DNA of 64,000 bases from Stanieria cyanosphaera PCC 7437 (GTDB taxonomy: Bacteria > Cyanobacteriota > Cyanobacteriia > Cyanobacteriales > Xenococcaceae): positions 2,686,501 to 2,750,500 of the forward strand of contig NC_019748.1 in assembly GCF_000317575.1 (NCBI RefSeq), written 5' to 3'. Positions 18,186-27,681 of this stretch are shown one piece after another. Within the stretch, counting starts at the first letter, position 1; every line of letters begins with the position of its first letter. Below the pieces are notes generated by a model that was given only the letters and a program-made list of their open reading frames with translations, had not been told where the DNA came from and did not search any database. The position numbers were made by a program, and so were the translations under genes.

Positions 18186-19994
18186 ATGGCATTAGTCGTC
18201 CAAAAATATGGAGGTACTTCCGTTGGTTCGGTTGAACGAATTAAAGCGGTAGCGCAACGAGTACATCAAACTGTTCAAAAGGGTAATAGCTTAGTGGTAG
18301 TTGTCTCGGCAATGGGAAAAACCACCGATACCTTAGTTAATTTAGCCAGAGAGATTTCTACCAATCCCTGTCGTCGCGAAATGGATATGTTGTTATCGAC
18401 AGGAGAACAAGTTTCGATCGCTCTTTTGAGTATGGCGTTAAAAGAGTTAGGACAACCAGCCGTTTCCCTGACTGGCGCACAGGTAGGAATTGTCACGGAA
18501 GCCGAACATAGTCGTGCCAGAATTTTACAAATTAAAACTGAAAGGGTACAACGTCATCTTGATGCAGGTGAAGTTGTGGTAGTGGCAGGATTTCAAGGGA
18601 TTAGTAGTAGTCCAGATTTAGAAATTACCACTTTGGGTAGGGGTGGATCGGATACTTCGGCGGTGGCTTTAGCAGCTTCTTTAAAAGCAAATCGCTGTGA
18701 AATTTATACTGATGTCCCTGGTATTCTAACTACCGATCCCCGTCTCGTCCCTCAAGCACAGTTAATGGATGAAATTACTGCCGATGAAATGTTAGAGTTG
18801 GCAAGTTTAGGCGCAAAAGTTCTGCATCCCCGTGCTGTAGAAATTGCCCGTAACTACGGCGTTCCTTTAGTCGTATTATCTAGTTGGAGTGATGCACCAG
18901 GTACGAGAGTTATTTCTCCTTTACCTCAACCTCGTTCTTTAGAAGGTTTGGAACTGACTAAGGCAGTAGACGCAGTAGAGTTAGATACCGATCAAGCCAA
19001 AGTAGCTTTACTTAGAGTACCAGACCGTCCAGGGGTGGCTGCTAGCTTGTTTGGCGAAATTTCTCGTCAAAATGTTGATGTCGATCTGATTATTCAATCG
19101 ATCCACGAAGGTAATAGTAACGATATTGCTTTTACTGTCGTTAAAAAACTCTTAACTAAAGCCGAAGCTGTAGCAGAAGCGATCGCCCCTTCTCTCCGTT
19201 CCCAACTCAAGGCAACCGAAGAAGCAGAAGTAATGGTAGATTCAACCATTGCTAAAGTCGCTATTTCTGGTGCAGGAATGATCGGTCGTCCTGGTATTGC
19301 TGCGAAGATGTTCAAAACCTTAGCAGATGCAGGAATCAATCTGTTAATGATTTCTACTTCGGAAGTCAAAGTCAGTTGTGTAATCGAAGCAAGAGATTGC
19401 GATCGCGCTTTAGCTGCTTTGTGTCAAGCTTTTGAAATTGATAATTCTCCTTTATCCTTACCTCAAAACCATTCCGCTACTCTCCAACCAGCCGTTCGAG
19501 GGGTAGCTTTAGACCAAAAACAAGCCCGTTTGGCAATTCGTCATGTTCCGGATCGTCCCGGTATGGCAGCTAAAATCTTTGGTTTACTCGCTGAGAAAAA
19601 TATCAGCGTCGATATGATTATTCAATCTCAACGTTGTCGGATCGTGGAGGGTGTGCCTACTCGCGATATTGCCTTTACTCTGGCCCAAGCAGACGCAGAA
19701 GAAGCAGGTCGGGTTTTAGAAAAATTAACTCAAGAAACTGGTTGTGGTGAAGTTTTGATCGATCCCGCGATCGCAAAAGTTAGTATTGTCGGTGCTGGAA
19801 TGATTGGACAACCAGGCGTAGCAGCCAAATTCTTTGCAGCTTTAGCAAAAGAAAAAATTAATATCCAGATGATTACTACTTCAGAAATCAAAATTAGTTG
19901 TGTGGTTGATGAGTCTGAGGGTGTCAAAGCTTTAAAAGTTGTTCACGATGCTTTTAATTTGGCAGGAGAAAATCAAATCGAAGTTCCTGTTTAA
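18186..19994 (+). CDS. lysC: Aspartate kinase with four ACT domains
   Basis: 602 aa. First step of the aspartate pathway to Lys, Thr and Met. KYGGTSVGS at residues 7-15, then [17 protein letters not shown], mark the kinase domain (about 1-245). Two tandem ACT pairs follow (about 265-415 and 440-600), seen as the repeated [34 protein letters not shown] and ISTSE/ITTSEIK motifs. Four ACT units is the cyanobacterial layout. A GGGGAG ribosome site lies 8 nt before the ATG. Confidence 0.97.
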   Translation: MALVVQKYGGTSVGSVERIKAVAQRVHQTVQKGNSLVVVVSAMGKTTDTLVNLAREISTNPCRREMDMLLSTGEQVSIALLSMALKELGQPAVSLTGAQVGIVTEAEHSRARILQIKTERVQRHLDAGEVVVVAGFQGISSSPDLEITTLGRGGSDTSAVALAASLKANRCEIYTDVPGILTTDPRLVPQAQLMDEITADEMLELASLGAKVLHPRAVEIARNYGVPLVVLSSWSDAPGTRVISPLPQPRSLEGLELTKAVDAVELDTDQAKVALLRVPDRPGVAASLFGEISRQNVDVDLIIQSIHEGNSNDIAFTVVKKLLTKAEAVAEAIAPSLRSQLKATEEAEVMVDSTIAKVAISGAGMIGRPGIAAKMFKTLADAGINLLMISTSEVKVSCVIEARDCDRALAALCQAFEIDNSPLSLPQNHSATLQPAVRGVALDQKQARLAIRHVPDRPGMAAKIFGLLAEKNISVDMIIQSQRCRIVEGVPTRDIAFTLAQADAEEAGRVLEKLTQETGCGEVLIDPAIAKVSIVGAGMIGQPGVAAKFFAALAKEKINIQMITTSEIKISCVVDESEGVKALKVVHDAFNLAGENQIEVPV

Positions 19995-20041
19995 AACAGT
20001 GACCGGTTAAACATGAATTCTTTGAACTTAAGACTTCAGAC

Positions 20042-20467
20042 CTAAATGGACGTGTTGGTTAATTCCGCATCAATGTCTTTGATAATTTGAAGCAGAGAAG
20101 TAATTTGTTCTGGTGGTAAAAATGGTAGTAAAACCTCTGACATACATTTTAGTAAAACGGGACTAGTACGATTTTGCTGAATCATTTCTGCCCAAAAAGA
20201 AACTAAAGAAGTAGCTATTAAACTGCGGTCGCTATTGCGATAGTTATTTAATTTATCAGCGAACCAAGTTGATAATTGATCCTTAATGCGATCGTATTCT
20301 TCAGTAATTGAATCTGCTTTCGCCAGTTGTTTGATTTCGTTATCAAACGTGGAAAACAATTCATCTAACAATTGTTCAAAGTGTTTTTCTTTTTGTCTTT
20401 CTGAGGTCAAAAGGGGAAGTTTTCCGTAGGAGGGATCTGATTGTTTGCGTCGTTTAGCTTCACCCAT
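20042..20467 (-). CDS. Hypothetical protein with GEAKRRK N-terminus
   Basis: 141 aa, helical. The MGEAKRRK start occurs on several unrelated small bacterial proteins. No catalytic motif or membrane segment. Ends 47 bp from the aspartokinase stop, convergent with it. Function unknown. Confidence 0.7.
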   Translation of the reverse strand: MGEAKRRKQSDPSYGKLPLLTSERQKEKHFEQLLDELFSTFDNEIKQLAKADSITEEYDRIKDQLSTWFADKLNNYRNSDRSLIATSLVSFWAEMIQQNRTSPVLLKCMSEVLLPFLPPEQITSLLQIIKDIDAELTNTSI

Positions 20468-20653
20468 AACCAGTTACAACAATAAGGTTTCTTTATATTA
20501 TGCAAAATTTGAATCAAATTGAGAAATTTTTCACTCATTACGGACGGTAATTTTTTCTCATATAAAGATAAGTAAATATACTCAGGGTTTTCTTGACTTA
20601 TACAGATACCATACATGAAATGATTTGTAAACAGTAACATTCACCAAAAATTA

Positions 20654-21217
20654 ATGTCTAAAATAGCAGACGGGTTAAAGCAGATTCTTGTCGTTGGCAA
20701 TTGTAAAGAAAATTTATTGTTAATGCAGTCTATTTTAGAAAGTCAAGAATATCAAATTCAGTTAACGTGTGGCTTAACCAATGAGATCGTGCAAATGGAG
20801 AAAGCTAAACCAGATTTAATTATTTTAAATGAAGAAATACTTACGCAGTCTTTAGAAATCAGTTACATTGACATAATTAATTCTGTGAAAACAACACCCG
20901 TTTTATGGCTGATAAGTGCAAGCAAAATGCATCTTTTCCAAACATTTCCAGTCGAAATAGAGGAAATAATTTATAAACCTTTTGATATCGACGAATTATT
21001 CTCTAAAGTAGCTTTTTTACTAAAACGCAACAAAACTCAACAAACTGATTCTTGTGAAAGCAAAAAAACTTGGTTGATGCGGGTAAGCAAACAAGACCCT
21101 CTTTATCAACAACATACGGAATTGCTTTGTTTTTGTCCAGAAACTATTTGGGATAAATTATTAGCTGAAGGCTATGAAATTGTGACCAATACAAACACAT
21201 TCTCAGCTTTTAATTAA
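20654..21217 (+). CDS. Degenerate receiver-domain protein
   Basis: 187 aa. Residues 10-122 follow the response-regulator receiver fold: ILVVGNCKENLLLMQSILES at 11-30, PDLIIL at 53-58, a hydrophobic strand ending LISAS at 86-90 and IYKPFD with Lys108. The acidic pair after the first strand is replaced by Gly-Asn and the phospho-acceptor Asp by Asn59, so phosphorylation is unlikely. A C-terminal extension of 65 residues has no known domain. Overlaps the sulfatase gene end by 8 bp, convergently. Confidence 0.75.
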   Translation: MSKIADGLKQILVVGNCKENLLLMQSILESQEYQIQLTCGLTNEIVQMEKAKPDLIILNEEILTQSLEISYIDIINSVKTTPVLWLISASKMHLFQTFPVEIEEIIYKPFDIDELFSKVAFLLKRNKTQQTDSCESKKTWLMRVSKQDPLYQQHTELLCFCPETIWDKLLAEGYEIVTNTNTFSAFN

Positions 21218-22736
21218 AATCAATCAATTTCCGAGACTCTGTTACTCGACAGTCTTTTCTCTGACAGTTTCGCAATTGACGCAAAAGTTGAGCATAGTGA
21301 GCGAGCAGTTTAGGATTAGTTTGTCGAGCTAAATTGTGCAATTGTTCTGGATCTTGTCTGAGGTTATAAAATTCTCGTTCGCCATTAACATATTCAATAT
21401 AAGTGTAATCACAACCGCGAAGACCACTATATTGCGGGATAATTGGTGTTACGTGAGGATTAACCCAATGTTCTACCAGAAAAACTTGTCGCCAACTATT
21501 AGTCAAAAGCGACCGCAATTTGCGTCTGTAAAAATAAAAAGGAGACATGGTTGTGTTTAGTTTAAGCTCAAATAAAGGAACTAAAGAACGACCATCAACA
21601 AAATCAGGAATTCTTGCGCCTGCTAAATCTGCCCAAGTTGGTGCTAAGTCAACATTACCAGCTATGGCTTCAATCACTTTCCCAGCAGGAACATGGGGAC
21701 TTCTAACTAACAAAGGTAAGTGAATATCTTCTTCATAGGCAGTTTCCTTACCTGGTAGTAAACGATGTTGACCTAGATGAAAACCATTATCTGAGCTAAA
21801 AAAGATATAGGTATTATCTAACTGATTAGTAGCTTGAAGAGTATTGTAAAGAGTAGCTAAACCTTCATCTACTGCTTGAAGCGATCGCAATCTTTTTTGA
21901 TGGAGGTAATCAATTTTTTCTTGTTGTTCTTGATTTAAAAGAGGTAATTCCCGCAGATACTGAGGTTTATCACTCACATCTATTTCATTAAAAGCTTGTC
22001 TACGTGGTACTTGGGCATCAGGAAAAAGATTTTGATGACGTGGTGCAGGGGTTGCTGGTTGGTGTGGCGCATAATAAGAAAGAAACAGAAAAAAAGGTTG
22101 ATTGGTTTTAGCTACTTGAGTGAGAAATTGTTTGGCTTTATTGGTATATACATCATTACCATAATCTTGCGGTTGATTGCCATAATGAACTAATTTGCCA
22201 TTTTCATTTACAGTATAATCGTATTGCACATACGCACTACCATGAACTGGGCTATCCCATTCATCCCAACCAGGAGGCACATAGTTCATTTTGGAGGTAT
22301 AAGGATAAAGGTTGAGATATTTACCAATAAAAGCAGTACGATAACCTTTTCGCTTTAACCAAGTAGCAATAGTAGACTTTTCCGAATTCCGTTTGTAAAA
22401 AACGACAAAACTACCATCTGCTTTATTGTTGGTTAAAACACCTGTGTTATGAGCATATTGACCCTTGAGTATAGTTGCTCTTGAAGGACAACAAAGGGAA
22501 TTACTTACAAAATAATTACTAAAACTAACTCCTCCGTCAACCAATAAAGATTTGACTTGGGGCATATACTCCACAGAAGCTTGATCAAGATCGTCAGTCA
22601 GAATAAATAAAATATTAGGAGGACGTTCTGAAACTAGATTAGAGTAAGCAGGAAAATTAATCGTAGCGATCAGCAAACAAACAGTTAGACTTAGCAAAAG
22701 AAATCGAATTAATTGCGGTTGTGTATTTAGTTGCAC
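21210..22736 (-). CDS. Secreted sulfatase (N-acetylglucosamine-6-sulfatase-like)
   Basis: 508 aa with an N-terminal signal peptide (about 1-32). RPPNILFILTDD at about 38-49 carries the first metal ligands. LCCPSRATILKGQ holds the sulfatase signature C-x-P-S-R with Cys82 as the formylglycine precursor. GKYLN, SYYAPHQP and SSDNGFHLGQH follow in the usual order. Removes sulfate from glycans or aryl esters, probably in the periplasm. A separate anaerobic or FGE-type maturase is needed and is not adjacent. Confidence 0.92.
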   Translation of the reverse strand: MQLNTQPQLIRFLLLSLTVCLLIATINFPAYSNLVSERPPNILFILTDDLDQASVEYMPQVKSLLVDGGVSFSNYFVSNSLCCPSRATILKGQYAHNTGVLTNNKADGSFVVFYKRNSEKSTIATWLKRKGYRTAFIGKYLNLYPYTSKMNYVPPGWDEWDSPVHGSAYVQYDYTVNENGKLVHYGNQPQDYGNDVYTNKAKQFLTQVAKTNQPFFLFLSYYAPHQPATPAPRHQNLFPDAQVPRRQAFNEIDVSDKPQYLRELPLLNQEQQEKIDYLHQKRLRSLQAVDEGLATLYNTLQATNQLDNTYIFFSSDNGFHLGQHRLLPGKETAYEEDIHLPLLVRSPHVPAGKVIEAIAGNVDLAPTWADLAGARIPDFVDGRSLVPLFELKLNTTMSPFYFYRRKLRSLLTNSWRQVFLVEHWVNPHVTPIIPQYSGLRGCDYTYIEYVNGEREFYNLRQDPEQLHNLARQTNPKLLAHYAQLLRQLRNCQRKDCRVTESRKLIDFN

Positions 22737-23245
22737 AACATTTCACTCCTTTAGCACAAGTTATTAGCTACTTGTTACTGGTGTCAAAAATTATTATTTT
22801 CATAATATACAGTTATTTTTAGAAGTATCAAGCGTTAAGAGTGACTTCATTGATTAATAAAGGGTGATATTGTTTATTTTTACTGATTTAGAGAATTTTT
22901 GAAGATTAATTTGATTCACAGTAATTTTGATCTGGGTAGATTACACAAAAAGCGCAGTAATTAATTAATTTAACCACAAAAAAAATCTTAAATTGTCAAT
23001 TCTTAATTGTTTTTGGTCTTGTATAGAAGTTGCTGGATAAATTTCTAGAGCTAGGGCTAATTAAACATCTGCGATCGCTCTACAACGGGCAACTATTTTA
23101 TAACAATTAAATTACTTAGACACTCAAATGTGTATAAGCACAGAGATAAATTGATAGTCGTTTGTCAAATTTCCGTAAAACAACTAATGGCAAACTTAAT
23201 AAATTTAATAAAAAATTAAGATATTGTACGTAGGGAAAATAACCC
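22737..23245. other. Long intergenic region, nothing recognised
   Basis: About 509 AT-rich bases between the sulfatase start and a small membrane-protein gene. It should hold the sulfatase promoter near 22740-22850 and that of the small + strand gene before 23246. No RNA gene, repeat or ORF was convincing. Confidence 0.5.
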
Positions 23246-23374
23246 ATGTTTGAACGGGCTGCCATTTTTTCTGCTCTTTTAATTTTAGTTGGTTTTATCT
23301 TAGCAAGTTTATCTTATTATCATCATTTAGAAAGTCGTCAACAAGTTCAAATTGTCAAAGAACAACCTAATTAA
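23246..23374 (+). CDS. Small one-helix membrane protein
   Basis: 42 aa: MFERAAIFSALLILVGFILA at the start forms one membrane helix and a polar C-terminal tail (HHLESRQQVQIVKEQPN) follows. A weak AGGGAAAA precedes the ATG by about 8 nt. Its stop overlaps the end of the convergent holB gene by 4 bp. Too short for family recognition; supported by hydrophobic pattern and intact frame only. Confidence 0.5.
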   Translation: MFERAAIFSALLILVGFILASLSYYHHLESRQQVQIVKEQPN

Positions 23375-24321
23375 TTTTTATTAGCTAATTGTAAAAAAAT
23401 ACATTCCCAAACTAAACGGGGTTGAACATAACTAAGTAGATATTGACGAGCTTGTTCCCATTGTTTGACTAATTCTGGTTTTAATTGATGATGCCAATAA
23501 TAATATTGTAAATAGTCTACTAACCAAATCTGAGCCTGAGTATCTAACTCTCGATCAATTGTGCGAGCTAGATTTAATGCTTCTAAAGGATTGGTAGGCA
23601 GTTTTCTGAGTTGCTGACGTAACTGGGGAGAGATTGCTTGCCATTGTTGCCAAGTTGCGATCGCATTGCCTGGACTTCCTTGTGCTAGAGCTACAATTTC
23701 TGGATGGGCAATAATTTCTTCATAGCCTTGCTGTTGCAGCACTTTGTGTAAGTTATTGGTGGATAAACGCGCAAAAGGAATACACTGACAACGAGAAACT
23801 AAAGTAGGCAGTAAAGCATCTGGATTGACTGCGATCATCACAATAGTAGCTTGTCCTGGTTCTTCTAGGGTTTTTAACAAAGCATTAGCTGCTGCTTCTG
23901 CAATAGTTTGAGCCGATTCAATCACCACCAATAAACGTTGAGCTTCCAGAGGCGGACGACTTAAAAACTCCGTAATCGAACGAATTTGTTCAATTCGGAT
24001 TTGTGGGGGACTTTTTCTTCTTAATCCTCTTGCTAAAGCTTCTTGATTAGTAATTAATTCTCCTTTTTCCAAATAAGTAGGTTCTACCCATAACAAATCG
24101 GGATGGCTTCGATTTTTAATTCGTTTTGGCAGCAAATTGTGTTTGTGTTCTGGTACATCTAAACTGAGTAATAAGGAAGCAAAACTTGCAGCAGCCATAC
24201 TTTTACCAATACCATCTGCCCCAACAAATAAATAAGCAGGCGCAATTCGTTTAAGTTGAATTGCCCGTTGAAGTAAGTCTACAGCTTGAGATTGACCGAT
24301 TAAATCAGCAAAAGGATTCAT
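23371..24321 (-). CDS. holB: DNA polymerase III delta' subunit
   Basis: 316 aa clamp-loader subunit. Starts FADLIGQSQAVDLLQRAI; Walker A is GADGIGKS at about 34-41; the sensor-like region EAAANALLKTLEEPG is at about 135-150, followed by LVSRCQCIPF. Assists loading of the beta clamp. Single gene, divergent from scpA. Confidence 0.93.
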   Translation of the reverse strand: MNPFADLIGQSQAVDLLQRAIQLKRIAPAYLFVGADGIGKSMAAASFASLLLSLDVPEHKHNLLPKRIKNRSHPDLLWVEPTYLEKGELITNQEALARGLRRKSPPQIRIEQIRSITEFLSRPPLEAQRLLVVIESAQTIAEAAANALLKTLEEPGQATIVMIAVNPDALLPTLVSRCQCIPFARLSTNNLHKVLQQQGYEEIIAHPEIVALAQGSPGNAIATWQQWQAISPQLRQQLRKLPTNPLEALNLARTIDRELDTQAQIWLVDYLQYYYWHHQLKPELVKQWEQARQYLLSYVQPRLVWECIFLQLANKN

Positions 24322-24385
24322 AATTTAGGGACAGATAGAATAGCCTTTTATATACTTATAGCTAAATCGCTCATTATGGTAACGA

Positions 24386-25186
24386 ATGGCTATTACTCCT
24401 GCTCACGAAGCGATCGCAAAAATCATTGAATTGGCGGAAAATGGCGAAATTAATCCGTGGGATGTTCCTGTAATTGATATTATTGACCGTTTTCTAGGAG
24501 AATTAGGTCTAAACGATTCCCTTGATGCCAACCAAGTAGAGGCAAATTTACCGCAATCTGGTCAAGCGTTTGTTTGGGCATCTATGTTAGTTTTACTAAA
24601 GGCGGAAACTTTACAATTGTTGCAAGAACCAGAAGAACTAGAACTTCCAGAAGGTTTAGAGGAAGAAGAATTTACCTTAGCACAAACTAATCGCCGTCTT
24701 TTACCAACCAACTTAGAAGATCATCTCAAACGACGTTCTGCTGCTGCACCGGTTCGGACTCGTCGTGTTAGTTTACAAGAATTAATCCAACAATTGGAAC
24801 ACATTGCTTCGGAACTAGAATCTTCGTCTGTCACTCCCAATTCTACTTCTACCCGTTCTTCTCGTTCTCGTCAAGAAGCAATGCGGGCAATTTCACAATT
24901 AGCTCACAATGAAAATTTAACTGAATTAGCAATTCAACTCGAACAATTCCTGTATCGTAATTTACCGCAATTATTTCCTCAACAAAATTATATTGATTGG
25001 GAACAACTAATATCTAGCTGGCAAAATAGCGATCGCCCACAGGAAAATCACTCTCACGAAAACCAGCCCACTTCAGAAAAAGCAGGCATCTTTTGGGCTT
25101 TGTTATTACTTTCTTCTCAATCAAAAGTAGAGCTATCTCAGCAAGAATTTTATCAGGATTTAAGTATTAGACCACTAAATGCTTAA
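24386..25186 (+). CDS. scpA: Segregation and condensation protein A
   Basis: 266 aa kleisin-type subunit of the SMC-ScpAB condensin. The N-terminal IAKIIELAENGEINPWDVPV contains the ScpA hallmark. A low-complexity Ser/Thr/Arg stretch lies at about 145-170 between the SMC-head-binding N- and C-terminal parts, and VELSQQEFYQDLSI closes the winged-helix end. scpB is not adjacent. Confidence 0.9.
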   Translation: MAITPAHEAIAKIIELAENGEINPWDVPVIDIIDRFLGELGLNDSLDANQVEANLPQSGQAFVWASMLVLLKAETLQLLQEPEELELPEGLEEEEFTLAQTNRRLLPTNLEDHLKRRSAAAPVRTRRVSLQELIQQLEHIASELESSSVTPNSTSTRSSRSRQEAMRAISQLAHNENLTELAIQLEQFLYRNLPQLFPQQNYIDWEQLISSWQNSDRPQENHSHENQPTSEKAGIFWALLLLSSQSKVELSQQEFYQDLSIRPLNA

Positions 25187-25280
25187 GTTAAACTTTAACT
25201 TTGAAGCAATATTGCTGATAAACTGGAATAGTTTAATGTAGTTTATATAGTTAACGGTATTTGGTTGAGGAGAAGCTTTC

Positions 25281-26444
25281 ATGAAAGCCATGATTCTGGC
25301 TGCTGGTAAAGGTACTCGCGTACGTCCGATCACATATACCATTCCTAAACCCTTGATTCCAATTCTACAAAAGCCTGTCATGGAGTTTTTGTTAGAACTA
25401 CTAAGGCAGCATGGTTTTGACCAAATTATGGTAAATGTTAGTCATTTGGCTCATGAAATTGAAGGCTATTTTCGCGATGGTCAACGCTTCGGAGTTGATA
25501 TTGGTTATTCCTTTGAAGGAAGAATAGTTGAAGGTAAGTTAGTTGGTGAAGCTCTTGGTTCTGCTGGTGGTCTAAGAAAAATCCAAGACTTTAATACTTT
25601 TTTTGATGATACTTTTATTGTACTGTGCGGTGACGCTTTAATTGATTTAGATTTAACCACAGCAGTAAAATGGCATAGAGCCAAAGGTGCGATCGCGACA
25701 ATTGTAACTAAGTCTGTACCAAAAGAAGAAGTATCAAGTTATGGGGTTGTGGTTACCGACGATGAAAGGAGAATTAAATCTTTTCAAGAAAAGCCTTCGG
25801 TAGAAGAAGCATTAAGTACTGAAATTAATACAGGTATTTATATCTTTGAACCAGAGATTTTTAACTATATTCCTCCCCAACAAAAATACGATATCGGTGG
25901 CGATTTATTTCCCAAATTAGTAGCCATGGGAGCTCCTTTTTATGCAGTATCGATGGATTTTGAATGGGTAGATATTGGTAAAGTTCCTGATTATTGGCAA
26001 GCTATTCGCGGTGTTCTCAACAGAGAAATTAAGAATGTTGCCATTCCTGGTACAGAAGTTTTACCAGGTGTTTATACAGGATTAAATGTAGCGGTTAACT
26101 GGGATAAAGTTAAAATTGAAGGCCCTGTCTACATCGGTAGTATGACTAAAATTGAAGATGGAGCAACTATTCTTGGTCCGACTATGATTGGACCCAATTG
26201 TTGGATTTGTAGTGGGGCAACCGTAGATAATAGTGTTATCTTTGAATATTCTCGTCTTGGTACAGGAGTACGTTTAGTAGATAAACTGGTTTTTGGACGA
26301 TATTGTGTTGATAAAACTGGCGCAGCAATTGATGTCCAAGCAGCAGCTTTAGATTGGTTAATTACCGATTCTCGTCAAATTCCTCCTGAACAAGAATTAA
26401 CCGAACATCAAGTCATTAAGGATTTATTGCAAAAGGAAATTTAA
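25281..26444 (+). CDS. NDP-sugar pyrophosphorylase (mannose-1-P guanylyltransferase-like)
   Basis: 387 aa. N-terminal nucleotidyltransferase domain with AAGKGTRVRP at about 7-16, KPLIPI, AGGLRKI and LCGDALIDLDL; C-terminal left-handed beta helix with hexapeptide-type repeats (VYIGSMTKIEDGATILGPTMIG). Makes a nucleotide-activated sugar for surface polysaccharide or glycan synthesis. The exact sugar and nucleotide cannot be told. A GAGGAG site precedes ATG 25281 and a terminator follows. Confidence 0.9.
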   Translation: MKAMILAAGKGTRVRPITYTIPKPLIPILQKPVMEFLLELLRQHGFDQIMVNVSHLAHEIEGYFRDGQRFGVDIGYSFEGRIVEGKLVGEALGSAGGLRKIQDFNTFFDDTFIVLCGDALIDLDLTTAVKWHRAKGAIATIVTKSVPKEEVSSYGVVVTDDERRIKSFQEKPSVEEALSTEINTGIYIFEPEIFNYIPPQQKYDIGGDLFPKLVAMGAPFYAVSMDFEWVDIGKVPDYWQAIRGVLNREIKNVAIPGTEVLPGVYTGLNVAVNWDKVKIEGPVYIGSMTKIEDGATILGPTMIGPNCWICSGATVDNSVIFEYSRLGTGVRLVDKLVFGRYCVDKTGAAIDVQAAALDWLITDSRQIPPEQELTEHQVIKDLLQKEI

Positions 26445-26465
26445 CTTTTAACTAAAATTTTTTTT

Positions 26466-26493
26466 CCCCGTAACATCAACGGGGATTTTTTTT
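26466..26493 (+). terminator. Rho-independent terminator
   Basis: CCCCGT / ACGGGG stem around a 7-nt loop, followed by A and eight T, 22 bp after the sugar pyrophosphorylase gene. Confidence 0.88.
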
Positions 26494-26514
26494 CTCTATT
26501 TAGCACTAGGAATG

Positions 26515-26556
26515 AAAAGTCGTAGATACGTAACATGTTAAGTATCTACGACTTTT
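26515..26556 (-). terminator. Strong inverted repeat, bidirectional terminator
   Basis: Perfect 15-bp arms AAAAGTCGTAGATAC / GTATCTACGACTTTT around a 12-nt loop. It starts 1 bp from the stop codon of the DnaJ-pentapeptide gene and carries A and T tracts on both sides, so it can end transcription from either strand. Confidence 0.85.
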
Positions 26557-27375
26557 TTAAGCATGAATCGATCCATCAGGAAAAATTGTTCCTTTCAAAT
26601 TAGTGCCAGTTAATTTAACCATGATTTTGTGACCAGTTCCCATTTTTGCGCCAGTCAAATCAGCACCACTTAAGTCGGCACCACTAAAATCAGCACCAAT
26701 TAAATTAGTGTCACGCAAATTCGCTTTTCTCAAATTGGCTTTTAATAAATTAGCTCGGAAAAGATTTGCTTCTTGTAAGTTTGCTTCTTCTAAATTAACT
26801 TTATGTAAAAAACTATCGCTCAAGTCCGCACCTTGAAGATTCGCACCACTTAAGTTTCTACCAGAAAAGTCTTTTTCTTTCAGATTAGCTCGACTTAAAT
26901 CTATTCCTTTCAGGTCTTGATAATACGGTCTGTAGTATGAATTAACTGGCTCGGATTGAGAACGAACATTTTCCCTTTTAGTCGAATAACTAGAATAAGC
27001 TCTTGGGTTGTAAGAGTAAGACTGTTTTGATTGCTGCTGAGTTTGACTGTAGGTTTTAGATTGGGATTTTGGTTGTTGATAGGTTTGACTGTACGTTTTA
27101 GATTGCTGCGGATTTTGACTATAAGCTTTTGGTTGAGGCTTTGGTTGAGAATAAGGCTGCGGATTTTGACGATGAAATGAACGCAACAAATCGCGAGCGT
27201 GATTAATTTCTTTTAATTTTTCTGCTGCTGAACGAATCAACTCTTGATTTTCTTGAGGAAAGCGGTCGGGATGCCAAACAAATGCTAAATTTTTGTAAGC
27301 TTTGTTGATTTCTTCCAGAGATGCTCCTAGTTCAAGTCCTAGGACTTTGTAGTATGGCTCTAAATGATGGCTCAC
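26557..27375 (-). CDS. DnaJ-domain protein with pentapeptide repeats
   Basis: 272 aa. J domain at 5-68 with the HPD tripeptide at 35-37, so it can stimulate an Hsp70. Residues 75-145 are a Gln/Pro/Ser/Tyr-rich linker with the unit SQTYQQPK repeated in variants. Residues 160-265 are A(D/N)LxX pentapeptide repeats forming a right-handed quadrilateral helix. The combination is cyanobacterial. It probably brings a client or surface to DnaK; the target is unknown. Confidence 0.9.
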   Translation of the reverse strand: MSHHLEPYYKVLGLELGASLEEINKAYKNLAFVWHPDRFPQENQELIRSAAEKLKEINHARDLLRSFHRQNPQPYSQPKPQPKAYSQNPQQSKTYSQTYQQPKSQSKTYSQTQQQSKQSYSYNPRAYSSYSTKRENVRSQSEPVNSYYRPYYQDLKGIDLSRANLKEKDFSGRNLSGANLQGADLSDSFLHKVNLEEANLQEANLFRANLLKANLRKANLRDTNLIGADFSGADLSGADLTGAKMGTGHKIMVKLTGTNLKGTIFPDGSIHA

Positions 27376-27681
27376 TATAGCAATATTTCCTTAACTAAGG
27401 TGAGAAAAACGATCTCAGGCGTTGCCCGAGGCAAGTTGCGGACAGAAATTTAGGGTTGTAAACCCTATAAATCAAGGGTTAAATCAATAAGTTGAACATA
27501 GGTTAACACCAAAATTTATTAGTACAGCTTTATGTTAAGTTTAAAATTATTTTTTCCTGTTAGGAATTTTGGTTAGGCAGTTTAAAAAAAAATGCTCGGT
27601 TAGAAGTTCAACTACTTATTTCTAATAGTATTTTGTCATGGATAAAGATAAGAGGGTAGACAACAAATCTTGAGAATTGCT
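27376..27681. other. Intergenic region with short hairpins
   Basis: About 306 bp. Two small stems are visible: TTGCC-CGA-GGCAA near 27422-27434 and AGGGTT-GTA-AACCCT near 27452-27466, the latter followed by another AAGGGTT. They could belong to the leader of the DnaJ gene. No ORF of note. Confidence 0.4.
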
